A stretch of 15,383 bases of DNA from Lysobacterales bacterium. GTDB taxonomy: Bacteria; Pseudomonadota; Gammaproteobacteria; Xanthomonadales; SZUA-36. The stretch covers positions 1 to 15,383 of the forward strand of contig JABSSV010000188.1 in assembly GCA_013213875.1 (NCBI GenBank), written 5' to 3'. Positions 1-6,873 of the stretch are shown piece by piece. Numbering within the stretch: position 1 is the first letter of the stretch; every line of letters begins with the position of its first letter. Below the pieces are notes generated by a model that saw only the letters and a list, made by a program, of their open reading frames with translations, had not been told where the DNA came from and made no database searches. Both the position numbers and the translations under genes were made by a program.

Positions 1-127
1 CATCGCTGTTGAAGTGTTCATAGCCGCCACTCCAGCGCAGGCAGCGATTGAAGAGCGCATGCATGACGCGGCTGAAATAGACCGTCAGACACTTATGATA
101 TGAGCAGTGGATCAGATGGATGGGCAT
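1..127 (-). CDS. Sulfotransferase-like protein, N-terminal fragment (runs off the left edge)
   Basis: Reading the minus strand from an ATG at 127 gives 42 open codons that continue past base 1. The N-terminus begins MPIHLIHCSYHKC, followed by LTVYFSRVMHALFNR. A short beta-strand followed by a His-Lys-Cys loop and a helix resembles the PAPS-binding loop at the start of bacterial sulfotransferase-domain proteins, where the motif is often Lys-[SCT]-Gly-Thr. Here Leu-Thr takes the place of Gly-Thr, so the assignment is tentative. The start lies 18 bases after the queF stop, on the same strand, which suggests co-transcription. No good Shine-Dalgarno sequence precedes it, so translation may be coupled to queF or weak. 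Only the first part of the protein is visible; the catalytic remainder lies outside the window. Confidence 0.45.
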   Translation of the reverse strand, partial: MPIHLIHCSYHKCLTVYFSRVMHALFNRCLRWSGGYEHFNSD

Positions 128-145
128 GGCCGCGTTGGCTGCTCG

Positions 146-964
146 CTATTGACGCCAGAGCCGGGTACGAATGGGCTCTTGCACATCGTTACTGCGAAAC
201 GGGTTGATATCCAGGCCGCCGCGACGCGTGTAGAGCGCCTGCACGGTCAGGCGCTGCGGTTGGCATTGGGTGAGCAGATCATGATAAATGCGCTCCACAC
301 ATTGCTCGTGATAGTCACTGTGGTTGCGAAAGGAAACCAGATAGCGCAGCAGCGCTGCCTCGTCGATCGGTGCGCCTGCATAGCGAATCAGGACGCTGGC
401 CCAGTCGGGTTGATTGGTGACTGGGCAGTTGGTGCGCAGCAAGTGGGAGTGCAAGGTCTCTTCAACCATGGGTACGGAATTGCGCTTGAGGCGCAGTAAA
501 CCGGCGTCAACCACATAGCTGCTGATGGGCAGCTCCTGCGCGTCGATACATCGTCCGGGCAGGGCTTCAGCGCTTGGCAGCTCAGGATCGTCTACGGCTC
601 GCAAGGACACAGAGACTTGGCTGCCGCTGATATCACCCAGCGTTCTTTCCAAGAGGTCCTCCACGGCACTGAGCGACTCATAGCGCTCGTTATTGAGCGA
701 ATTGAGAAACAGTTTCAGTGATTTGGATTCCACCAGATTCGGACTATGGGCATCAAAGACAAGCTCGCCTACGGCTACCCGGGGCAGGCCGTTGGGTTGT
801 AACCAGGAGATTTCATAGGCATTCCACAGGTCGCTCCCGCTAAAGGGCGGCGGATGTGCTATACCCAGCGTTTCCCGACTCTTGCTGCGTGGAATAGGGA
901 ACAGGACCTCGGGCGCAAAGCGCTCCGGATAGGTCGTGTTTTTGCCCAGTAGATTGTCGGCCAT
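146..964 (-). CDS. queF: NADPH-dependent 7-cyano-7-deazaguanine (preQ0) reductase
   Basis: This cytosolic enzyme reduces preQ0 to preQ1 with two NADPH, a step in making queuosine for tRNA wobble positions. The 272-residue protein is the long, two-lobed (tunnelling-fold) form, close in length to E. coli QueF (282). It shows the NADPH-binding VESKS motif at about 79-83, the substrate-binding Cys180 in TNCPVTNQPDW, Asp187 as the proton donor, and the His-Glu pair in DYHEQC at 219-220. The C-terminus YTRRGGLDINPFRS is typical of the family. An in-frame ATG at 1024 would add 20 residues (ASPARMRPSKKAQ...) that look unlike the family N-terminus and have no ribosome site, so the ATG at 964 is preferred. 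No other queuosine gene is in the window. A sulfotransferase-like gene follows on the same strand. Confidence 0.95.
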   Translation of the reverse strand: MADNLLGKNTTYPERFAPEVLFPIPRSKSRETLGIAHPPPFSGSDLWNAYEISWLQPNGLPRVAVGELVFDAHSPNLVESKSLKLFLNSLNNERYESLSAVEDLLERTLGDISGSQVSVSLRAVDDPELPSAEALPGRCIDAQELPISSYVVDAGLLRLKRNSVPMVEETLHSHLLRTNCPVTNQPDWASVLIRYAGAPIDEAALLRYLVSFRNHSDYHEQCVERIYHDLLTQCQPQRLTVQALYTRRGGLDINPFRSNDVQEPIRTRLWRQ

Positions 965-1035
965 AATGCGGGTTGCCTGTGCCTTTTTGCTCGGTCTCAT
1001 GCGCGCCGGCGACGCGCGGTCCATATCGCGACGCC

Positions 1036-1041
1036 AGTATA
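1036..1041 (-). promoter_or_regulatory. Candidate -10 box for queF
   Basis: On the minus strand TATACT (5 of 6 matches to the sigma-70 -10 box) lies about 70 bases before the queF start. The region 17 bases upstream holds only a weak -35 (AAGACG). It sits in the 193-base gap between queF and the divergent small gene, where a queF promoter is expected. It is weak evidence on its own. Confidence 0.3.
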
Positions 1042-1089
1042 CTCAGCCAGCGGCGGCGCGTCTTTGGGAATCCTCAGGCCGGCCTGGGC

Positions 1090-1120
1090 TTGCCAAGTGC
1101 TACCCAGCTGCTCTTATAAT
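1090..1120 (+). promoter_or_regulatory. Sigma-70-type promoter for the small ORF at 1158
   Basis: A perfect TATAAT -10 box (1115-1120) is preceded by TTGCCA (1090-1095, 5 of 6 matches to TTGACA). The spacer is 19 bases, longer than the optimal 17, so strength may be moderate. Predicted transcription would start near 1127, about 30 bases ahead of the ATG at 1158. Confidence 0.6.
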
Positions 1121-1157
1121 CAGAACGAAACGTCCATCAACAAGCCAAGGGGGGTTT

Positions 1158-1361
1158 ATGAATCGAGTCAATCGAGCGGTCAGCGTCACGCTGACCTCAA
1201 GCGACGGCAAGCACTGGAACGCGAAAATTCAGGATCATGCTGATGACAACCTTATTATGGAGGGTCTCAGCTCTGAGGAAGCGCAGCACCTGGTCGACTG
1301 GATCAAGTTGGGCAAGGTAGCAATCGATCTCCAAAGCGAGCAGATAATCTGCCACTTTTAA
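1158..1361 (+). CDS. Small protein of unknown function (67 aa)
   Basis: I do not recognise this protein. The ATG at 1158 is preceded by a strong purine-rich ribosome site (AAGGGGGG, 1148-1155 region) and by a good promoter, which together support a real gene. The open frame extends upstream to 936, but that part overlaps queF antisense and looks non-coding. The 67-residue product is soluble, without a signal peptide or membrane segment. It appears to be a short beta-rich first half (VSVTLTSSDGKHWNAKI) followed by an acidic helix around 39-51 (SSEEAQHLVDWIK) and a final strand ending in IICHF. It converges with the exported protein gene ending at 1374, leaving 12 bases between stops. It could be a small regulator or a fold-stabilising accessory protein; nothing in the sequence decides. 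Confidence 0.65.
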   Translation: MNRVNRAVSVTLTSSDGKHWNAKIQDHADDNLIMEGLSSEEAQHLVDWIKLGKVAIDLQSEQIICHF

Positions 1362-1373
1362 TGGGTCCGAGCC

Positions 1374-2021
1374 CTAGCCGCCTTCGATGGCGGCGACGGG
1401 TACCTCGAGTCGGGCGCCGTCAGTGAAGCGCAACATCCAAATGTCATTTTCCAGCGCTGCCTGCAGGTCGCCGCGTGTGGCATTGACGTAGTCGGTCATA
1501 AAATTAACGGTGTAGCGCTCGCCTGAAGCTTCCTGTACCACGATGGAAGCCTGCCCCTGATCCATGCGCAGCACACCGGCCGGACACAGGCCGTACGCTT
1601 CCTCGCCGGCTGCCGTGCACCGCAACTGGGTCACCGCGTCATAGTCCTCGGTGCTGAAGAGGCTGGCGGAGTCCTCTTGCGCCCGTGGACCCCAATAGAC
1701 ATAGACGGACTCGTCCGGGAAGCGGAAGATCAGACCCGCACGGCCCAGGCCACTTTGCCGGTAGACGGTGCGCCCAGTTTGGTCACGAAAGTTTCCCACC
1801 GCTTCGCCGGAGGGGCTGAGTTCGTGCACCACCTCATCACTGCGAACAATGGTGATATAGCCTTGTCGCTGGGAAAAGGTGCAGTCCAGGGCGCTGCTTG
1901 CCCGGTCCTCACCGGCGGGATAGATATCACAATGTGCTTGTGCCGTATCGGCGCGCAGGCTCTGAGTCGCGCCGATCAGAAGCAAAAACAGGCAGTAGGA
2001 CAGGAAACGGGTTGCAAACAC
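1374..2021 (-). CDS. Exported protein of unknown function (215 aa)
   Basis: The protein has a clear N-terminal signal peptide: Arg5, then a hydrophobic stretch from about 8 to 18, and a likely signal peptidase I cut after SLRA (residue 24). The start is GTG at 2021 with a GGAG ribosome site 9 bases upstream. The mature part of about 190 residues has four cysteines (31, 47, 135, 146) that could form disulfides in the periplasm. The two halves look alike: each carries a cysteine pair followed by a glycine-containing strand, a short SG(E) turn and a Tyr/His-containing strand (around 31-72 and 135-174), suggesting an internal duplication. It lies 57 bases downstream of the lipoprotein serine-hydrolase gene on the same strand and may be expressed with it. 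I do not recognise a named family and assign no function. Confidence 0.75.
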   Translation of the reverse strand: MFATRFLSYCLFLLLIGATQSLRADTAQAHCDIYPAGEDRASSALDCTFSQRQGYITIVRSDEVVHELSPSGEAVGNFRDQTGRTVYRQSGLGRAGLIFRFPDESVYVYWGPRAQEDSASLFSTEDYDAVTQLRCTAAGEEAYGLCPAGVLRMDQGQASIVVQEASGERYTVNFMTDYVNATRGDLQAALENDIWMLRFTDGARLEVPVAAIEGG

Positions 2022-2059
2022 GACGGCGATCTCCAGCGTTTTTTCGGGCGTTATTGTTT

Positions 2060-2081
2060 TGAGTCTAGCGTGGCTGACTCA
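2060..2081. repeat. Inverted repeat TGAGTC-(10)-GACTCA at the end of the serine-hydrolase gene
   Basis: TGAGTC (2060-2065) and GACTCA (2076-2081) are perfect inverted arms around a 10-base centre. The right arm contains the stop codon of the upstream minus-strand gene, and the repeat lies in the 57-base gap before the exported-protein gene. No T-run follows on the minus strand, so it does not look like an intrinsic terminator. It could be an operator or an mRNA stem. Confidence 0.35.
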
Positions 2082-3755
2082 GCGGCGCTTGTAGCTGATG
2101 CCCCGTACCCGCCCGGAATGCATCTGCATGCCACTGATCTGTCCCTTTTCATCGCGTTGGAAAGCCAGCGTCATGGTGCCGTCCAGCTGATACAGATCAG
2201 GTCCGATAGGACTGAGTGAGCGCGCACCGGCGCGGCGATTGAGCAGCAGTTCATTGTGTGTGGCGCGCAGCTGCGCAACGTGGGCAAGCTCCGCGCTGTG
2301 GTAGAGGCCGGCCAACTCCTGCAATGTGTTCGCGCTGGGCTCGTAGGCGGCTAACTGCTGCATGCGGATGGCGGTTTCCCCGGGTGCCTCCATGCGCAAG
2401 GTTGGCGTTCCGTCCGCGTCTTCCTCAAAGTAAAGCGTGTAGGCCTGCCAACCCGGCGCGTCCGTATAAAAGCGGGAGGGGCTGAGTGCCACCAGCGGCA
2501 CCTTCGACCAGGGACCCCGGTAAGCAAGCGTCTCTCCATCCAGCATAATCTCACCCAGCTCAAGGTCCTGCTCATTCCAATAGCGACCAACCCAGCGCTC
2601 CATCTGCTGCCGGTTGAGATCTGGGGTCTCGGGCCTGCTGGCCGGCGCTGGCGCAGGCGCCTGTTCCTGCGTGACCGGTAGTAATAGCTGCGCTACCTGC
2701 CGGGCCAGTGCGCCCGGGCTGGCATTGCCAGCGTTGCACAGCACGGCAATGCCCAGTCCCGCTTCCGGATAACGTTGCAGGTGCGCTCGGTAGCCTACCC
2801 AGGAGCCGCCGTGTTCCACCACGCGCTGGCCCATGAATTCGTTCACGCTCAGTCCAAAGCCGTAATGAATGTCGGTGCCGTCCGGCAGTTCATGAGAGGT
2901 TTCCAGTAGCTCGATCAACGCCTGTCGGCCCTGCCCCAGCCGGTTGTGCGTAAAATTGTTGTGCCACTGCAGCAGGTCCTCCACGGTGGTGTAGATACCG
3001 CCATCACCGACCATATCCAGCTGCGTCACGGCGCGATGCCAGGCACCATCTTCGCCCCGCCGGTAGCCGTCGGCGCGCTTGCTGATGAGTCGTGAATGGT
3101 CATCCTGAAACAGTGTGTGTTCCATGCCCAGCGGCGCAAACAGGTTATGTTCCGCCCAGTCATGCAGCTGCATGCCGGTCACTTGCTGCAGAATATCGGC
3201 CAGCAGAAGATAGCCGGAATTGGAGTAGATCGATTCTTCGCCCGGCACAAAGTTGGTGTTCTGTTGCCTGAGAATCAGCGCCACGGCCTCATCCACCGTG
3301 TACCACTCGCCCCAGTCCGCCATATCCGCCAGTTCCAGATAATCGCGGATACCGCTGGTGTGGTAGACGAGCTGGCGCAGGGTAATCTGTCGCGCGTAAT
3401 CACCCATGGCTGGATAGTACTGATCCAGCGTGTCATCCAGAGAAAGTTTTCCGGCCTCATGCAGCAGGGCCACAGCTGCAGCCATAAACTGCTTGGAGAC
3501 CGAGGCGATGCGAAACACCGTATCGGGTCCGTTGGGGAGACTGTACTCCAGATTGGCCATGCCATAGCCGCGTGCATAGCTCAGCTTGCCGTGCTGATAA
3601 ATCCCGAGACTGCAGCCCGGTGCCTGCGGGCGGTCATGCATGGCAAAAACCGCATCAATCTGAGGGGCTGGCGGTAAATCTGCCTGTACTACTCCGCAGG
3701 CAGCCAGTAGCAGGGTCAGCGCCATGAGACGGCCAAAAGTGCAACGGTGCGCCAT
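2079..3755 (-). CDS. Serine beta-lactamase-superfamily hydrolase, putative lipoprotein
   Basis: This 558-residue protein belongs to the class C beta-lactamase/penicillin-binding-protein-like family (Pfam Beta-lactamase), whose members include esterases, D-aminopeptidases and peptidases. It carries all three catalytic motifs: Ser85-x-x-Lys88 (SVSK), Tyr177-Ser-Asn179, and His315-Gly-Gly317 in place of Lys-Thr-Gly. The N-terminus has a short basic region and hydrophobic core ending in LAAC, so Cys20 is probably lipidated and the enzyme membrane-anchored in the periplasm. The catalytic domain covers about 30-360. A Pro/Ala linker follows (about 363-375), then a C-terminal extension of some 180 residues that resembles the lipocalin-like tail of D-aminopeptidase relatives. 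I chose the ATG at 3755 because it gives a proper signal sequence; the frame is open further upstream, but that part lies over the divergent gene. The substrate is unknown, and antibiotic resistance should not be inferred. Confidence 0.85.
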   Translation of the reverse strand: MAHRCTFGRLMALTLLLAACGVVQADLPPAPQIDAVFAMHDRPQAPGCSLGIYQHGKLSYARGYGMANLEYSLPNGPDTVFRIASVSKQFMAAAVALLHEAGKLSLDDTLDQYYPAMGDYARQITLRQLVYHTSGIRDYLELADMADWGEWYTVDEAVALILRQQNTNFVPGEESIYSNSGYLLLADILQQVTGMQLHDWAEHNLFAPLGMEHTLFQDDHSRLISKRADGYRRGEDGAWHRAVTQLDMVGDGGIYTTVEDLLQWHNNFTHNRLGQGRQALIELLETSHELPDGTDIHYGFGLSVNEFMGQRVVEHGGSWVGYRAHLQRYPEAGLGIAVLCNAGNASPGALARQVAQLLLPVTQEQAPAPAPASRPETPDLNRQQMERWVGRYWNEQDLELGEIMLDGETLAYRGPWSKVPLVALSPSRFYTDAPGWQAYTLYFEEDADGTPTLRMEAPGETAIRMQQLAAYEPSANTLQELAGLYHSAELAHVAQLRATHNELLLNRRAGARSLSPIGPDLYQLDGTMTLAFQRDEKGQISGMQMHSGRVRGISYKRR

Positions 3756-3779
3756 AGCGAGGTTCCGTGCGAAAAGGTC

Positions 3780-3808
3780 AGCATAGGTGCTGCGGCCTCT
3801 CCTGTCAG
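3780..3808 (-). promoter_or_regulatory. Candidate promoter for the serine-hydrolase gene
   Basis: On the minus strand CTGACA (3803-3808, 5 of 6 matches) and TATGCT (3780-3785, 4 of 6) are separated by exactly 17 bases. They sit 25 bases before the ATG at 3755, in the gap between divergent genes. This placement also argues against starting the plus-strand hydrolase at 3767. Confidence 0.45.
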
Positions 3809-3886
3809 CCTGCTGTGCAGACCTTTGCCGCTGGCGTAGACTGGCGCCTGGGCGGGGCCAGCCCCCGGATACCTTGGGGAACACCA

Positions 3887-4846
3887 TTGAAGCAAGACGC
3901 TGAGCCGCAGTGCTGGGATTATGGAGATGGCGTGATCGCTCTGGACAGCGGTCTGGGCCGGCCGGCCATGGCCGCCTGCTACCTGCTTGAAGGGCAGGGT
4001 TCAGTGGCGGTGATTGAAGCGGGCACCAACCACAGCGTGCCGCGCATCCAGGCGCTGTTGCAGGCGCGCGGTTGGTCATTGGAGCAGGTTAGCCACGTTA
4101 TGGTGACCCATGTGCATTTGGATCATGCCGGTGGCGCGGGCACATTGATGGCCTTGTGTCCCCGTGCTCAACTGGTCGTGCATCCGCGCGGCGCGCGTCA
4201 TATGGTGGCGCCCGAGCGTCTTGAGGCCAGCGTGCGCCAGGTTTATGGCGACGCGGTTTTCGATCGTGACTACGGCACGCTGGTGCCGGTTTCTGAGCAT
4301 CGGGTGCTGGCTCTGGACGATGGCGCTAGCCTGTCGGTGGGCGGCCGTTCCTTGTTGTTTCGGCACACGCCGGGCCATGCGCGCCATCATTTCTGCATCT
4401 GGGATGCGCGCACGCGGGGCTGGTTTACTGGCGACACTTTTGGCCTGTGCTATCGGGGGTTTGATGGCCCGCAGGGTCCCTTTATTGTGCCCACAACCAC
4501 GCCGGTGCAGTTTGATCCGCCCGCGCTGAAAGCGTCAATTGCACTGCTTATGGCGAGGTCGCCGGACTGGATGTACCTCACGCATTTCGGACGCATCGCA
4601 GCGAGTGCGCGTCTGGCCAGTGACCTGCAGGCCCATATCGACGGTCTGGTCGCTATCGCCCGGGATTGTGCGCAGCGGGAACATCGTGAGGCGGCGATGG
4701 CAACGGCCATGATGGCGCGTTTTCTTGGCGCAGCGCAGGCTCAGGAAGTGGGTCTGGATCCGACCACCGTGGAGGCACTGCTGGCTAACGATGTGGCGCT
4801 GAATGCCCAGGGTCTGGCCTGCTGGCTGGATCAGCAGAGGCGCTGA
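3887..4846 (+). CDS. Metallo-beta-lactamase-fold hydrolase
   Basis: This cytosolic protein has the full metal-ligand set of a two-zinc glyoxalase-II-like metallo-hydrolase: His75-x-His77-x-Asp79-His80 (THVHLDH), His164 in TPGHARHH, Asp183 in FTGD, and His233 in LTHFG. The fold covers about 15-240, followed by a helical tail to residue 319. The start is uncertain. TTG at 3887 has a GGGGA ribosome site 6 bases upstream and begins just before the fold. An ATG at 3767 in the same frame would add 40 low-complexity residues, has no clear ribosome site and would run through the promoter of the divergent gene. Relatives hydrolyse thioesters, lactones or phosphodiesters. The physiological substrate is not evident from the neighbours, and true beta-lactamase activity is unlikely. 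Confidence 0.85.
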   Translation: MKQDAEPQCWDYGDGVIALDSGLGRPAMAACYLLEGQGSVAVIEAGTNHSVPRIQALLQARGWSLEQVSHVMVTHVHLDHAGGAGTLMALCPRAQLVVHPRGARHMVAPERLEASVRQVYGDAVFDRDYGTLVPVSEHRVLALDDGASLSVGGRSLLFRHTPGHARHHFCIWDARTRGWFTGDTFGLCYRGFDGPQGPFIVPTTTPVQFDPPALKASIALLMARSPDWMYLTHFGRIAASARLASDLQAHIDGLVAIARDCAQREHREAAMATAMMARFLGAAQAQEVGLDPTTVEALLANDVALNAQGLACWLDQQRR

Positions 4847-4991
4847 AGGACGGGCGCGTTGCAGCGCTCAGGCAATGGGGTAATCAGAGGACGCACGGGT
4901 CTTAAACCGCACCGTTTGCATGTGCCGCGGCTTTCCTGCACAATTTCGGCCAGTCGGAGGGGGTCCGCACGCAGTTCTCGCAGGAGATCGC

Positions 4992-5219
4992 GTGCTTAAT
5001 GAGTCGAGGATCCCAAGCCCTATGAGACCATCAGAGTCAAGTTATTCCAGCCGCCGGCGCTTCCTTCCCGTACTCGTTTTTATTCTTTCAGGCTTTGCGC
5101 CGCTGGCGTTGAGCGACGATTTGTCCCTGGCACAACCTGCACCTTTTTGGGCTGCGGGGCTCCTGCTACTGCTGGCCGGCGGGCTTTATTTGCAAACTAT
5201 AAGAAGGCGGACGGACTAG
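4992..5219 (+). CDS. Small membrane protein of unknown function (75 aa)
   Basis: The protein has two hydrophobic segments, FLPVLVFILSGFAPLALS and WAAGLLLLLAGGLYL, separated by a short loop containing acidic residues, with Arg clusters before the first (SSRRRF) and after the second (IRRRTD). The first could instead be a cleavable signal peptide. By the positive-inside rule both ends would face the cytoplasm if both segments span the membrane. GTG at 4992 has an AGGAG site 5 bases upstream and is preferred. An ATG at 5022 (65 aa, GAGGA 11 bases upstream) is a fair alternative; in that case a nine-codon frame (4999-5025) overlaps it as ATGA and could be a leader. I do not recognise a family. A strong terminator follows at 5286. 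Confidence 0.55.
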   Translation: MLNESRIPSPMRPSESSYSSRRRFLPVLVFILSGFAPLALSDDLSLAQPAPFWAAGLLLLLAGGLYLQTIRRRTD

Positions 5220-5285
5220 GCTTGCCCGGTCCCTGAGGGAGCCGCTCATAATAAAAGCAATACATCAATAAAAAGAAAAAGAGCT

Positions 5286-5308
5286 CGCCCGGTTCGCCGG
5301 GCGTTTTT
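5286..5308. terminator. Intrinsic terminator, probably bidirectional
   Basis: CGCCCGG (5286-5292) and CCGGGCG (5297-5303) form a perfect 7-base stem closed by a TTCG tetraloop. On the plus strand TTTTTGTT follows at once, a textbook terminator for the small membrane protein gene. On the minus strand the stem is followed after AGCTC by CTTTTTCTTTTT, so it may also end transcription of the halogenase gene, whose stop is at 5328. Confidence 0.85.
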
Positions 5309-5327
5309 GTTGGTGCGGTCCGCGCGG

Positions 5328-6839
5328 TCAGGCCTTGGCGGCGTAAATCTGTTGCAAATATTCCTGATGGGGCCAGAAATCCATGGCCTGCTGTTGGCTG
5401 GCGGCTGCGGCGCGTTGCTGGTGTCTTACCGGCACCCGCATGGCATGCTTGCTGGCTTCAGGAAAGCGGCCCATGCCGGCCAGCATGCAGTACCAGCTCG
5501 TGCGCGGGTAAATCTGCTGGTTGATGTGGTCGAACAGTACGCGGTCAAAATCTGCGTTACTGTCCCAGGCCTCGAGAATGGTACGCAGGTGGTCGGACAT
5601 ATGCGGGTTCTCGCGCGTGTCGATCCAGTACTGGCTGTCCGTTCGCGTATTGAGCTTGTAGTGCAGCTGCAGGTAGTCCCGGATGCCGTCGATAAACAGG
5701 TTCACATTCTGATTGAAGGTCTCCTGCTGCTGATTGCTAAAGCCGCCCTGTTCAAAACAGTGGGTAAAGCTCTCGATGGTGCTTTGGATGACGTTAATCA
5801 TGAGCGCCTCGAGCGGCTCCAGAAAGCCCTGGCTCAGGCCTACCGCCAGGCAGTTCTTCTGCCAATGATTATCCAATCGCCCGGGTTTCCAGTATAGGCG
5901 ATGGGCCTCGCGTCCCTCGGCGCGCGCCCCCAGGTACTCGCGGAATTCGGCTTCTGCTTCATCATGGCTGATGTAGTCGGTGCTGAAGACATAGCCATTG
6001 CCCATGCGGGTGACCAGCGGGATATGCCAGCACCAGCCGTGGCTCAAGGCTTTGGAAACGGTTTCCGAGGAAAGTGCCTGGCCCTCCTCATGCGGCGTGG
6101 GAATGGCAATGGCACCATCGTTAAACATGTAGTCGCGCATGGAGCGCATTTCCTCGCCCAGGGCCTCGCGGATCAGCAGGCCCCGAAAGCCGGTGCAGTC
6201 CACAAAGAAATCCGCTTCCAGGGCGCCGTGCTGTTCGGTCTCCACGGCAGCGATACGGCCGTCTTCTGACAGCTGCACGCGCTCAATGGTGTCTTCCACA
6301 TGATGCACACCCAGCTCAATCGCTTTCTTGCGGAAATACTGGCCCATGAGGGCAGCATCAAAATGATAGCCATAGACCGCGTTCGGTACGCCCGGCGTCT
6401 GCGCTATGGGGCAGCGGTTTTGCCGCACCATGGCGGTGGAGACGAAATAGTCGTCCGGATGGGCGGGAATATCAAAGCCGTCCCGTCGCAGATTGCAGTT
6501 GTCCCAGAAATGGCTGACGTGGGCCCGGTCCTGCTCCGAGAAAAAGGGATGGAAATAGGTTTCATGGCCCTCAACGGTTGACCAGTCCGGGAAGGCAATT
6601 CCGCACTTGTAGGTGGCCGCGCACTCGGGCATCCACTCGCTCTCGGGTATGCCCAATCGGTCGAAAAACTCCTTAATCAGCGGCGTGGTGCCTTCACCGA
6701 CGCCGACGGTACCAATGCGGGCTGATTCAATTAGGGTGATTTCCATGTCGCGGTCACCCCAGAGGTGTTGCATGTGCAGGGCGGCCATCCAGCCAGCGGT
6801 GCCGCCGCCGACGATAAGAATTTTGCGAGGTGGGGTCAT
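5328..6839 (-). CDS. Flavin-dependent halogenase, tryptophan-halogenase family
   Basis: The 503-residue protein matches FAD-dependent halogenases (Pfam Trp_halogenase), which use reduced flavin, oxygen and chloride or bromide to halogenate aromatic substrates such as tryptophan. Visible hallmarks are the FAD-binding GGGTAGW at 11-17, the catalytic Lys78 in TYKCGIAFPDW (equivalent to Lys79 of PrnA), the halogenase signature WCWHIP at 269-274, and Glu341 in GFLEPLEA (equivalent to Glu346 of PrnA). All key residues are present, so it is probably active. It is somewhat shorter than PrnA (538 aa). No flavin reductase, tryptophan-modifying or biosynthetic cluster is adjacent. It is the last minus-strand gene before the 5286 terminator, and a candidate promoter lies at 6881-6909. 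Read-through from the amine operon is also possible. The substrate is unknown; peptide-bound or free indoles are both possible. Confidence 0.92.
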   Translation of the reverse strand: MTPPRKILIVGGGTAGWMAALHMQHLWGDRDMEITLIESARIGTVGVGEGTTPLIKEFFDRLGIPESEWMPECAATYKCGIAFPDWSTVEGHETYFHPFFSEQDRAHVSHFWDNCNLRRDGFDIPAHPDDYFVSTAMVRQNRCPIAQTPGVPNAVYGYHFDAALMGQYFRKKAIELGVHHVEDTIERVQLSEDGRIAAVETEQHGALEADFFVDCTGFRGLLIREALGEEMRSMRDYMFNDGAIAIPTPHEEGQALSSETVSKALSHGWCWHIPLVTRMGNGYVFSTDYISHDEAEAEFREYLGARAEGREAHRLYWKPGRLDNHWQKNCLAVGLSQGFLEPLEALMINVIQSTIESFTHCFEQGGFSNQQQETFNQNVNLFIDGIRDYLQLHYKLNTRTDSQYWIDTRENPHMSDHLRTILEAWDSNADFDRVLFDHINQQIYPRTSWYCMLAGMGRFPEASKHAMRVPVRHQQRAAAASQQQAMDFWPHQEYLQQIYAAKA

Positions 6840-6873
6840 GCGATGCCTGAGTTGCGATGTGGGATCTTGCGGG

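Noticed and set aside
965..1024. queF start at the ATG at 1024
   Set aside because: The extra 20 residues do not resemble QueF N-termini and no ribosome site precedes it.
1377..1394. GCCGCC-(6)-GGCGGC hairpin as a terminator between convergent genes
   Set aside because: It lies within the last codons of the exported-protein gene and no T-run follows on either strand.
2079..4846. Antibiotic resistance by the two beta-lactamase-fold proteins
   Set aside because: One has HGG in place of KTG and a D-aminopeptidase-like layout. The other is a glyoxalase-II-like hydrolase with a non-exported N-terminus. Neither resembles a known resistance enzyme.
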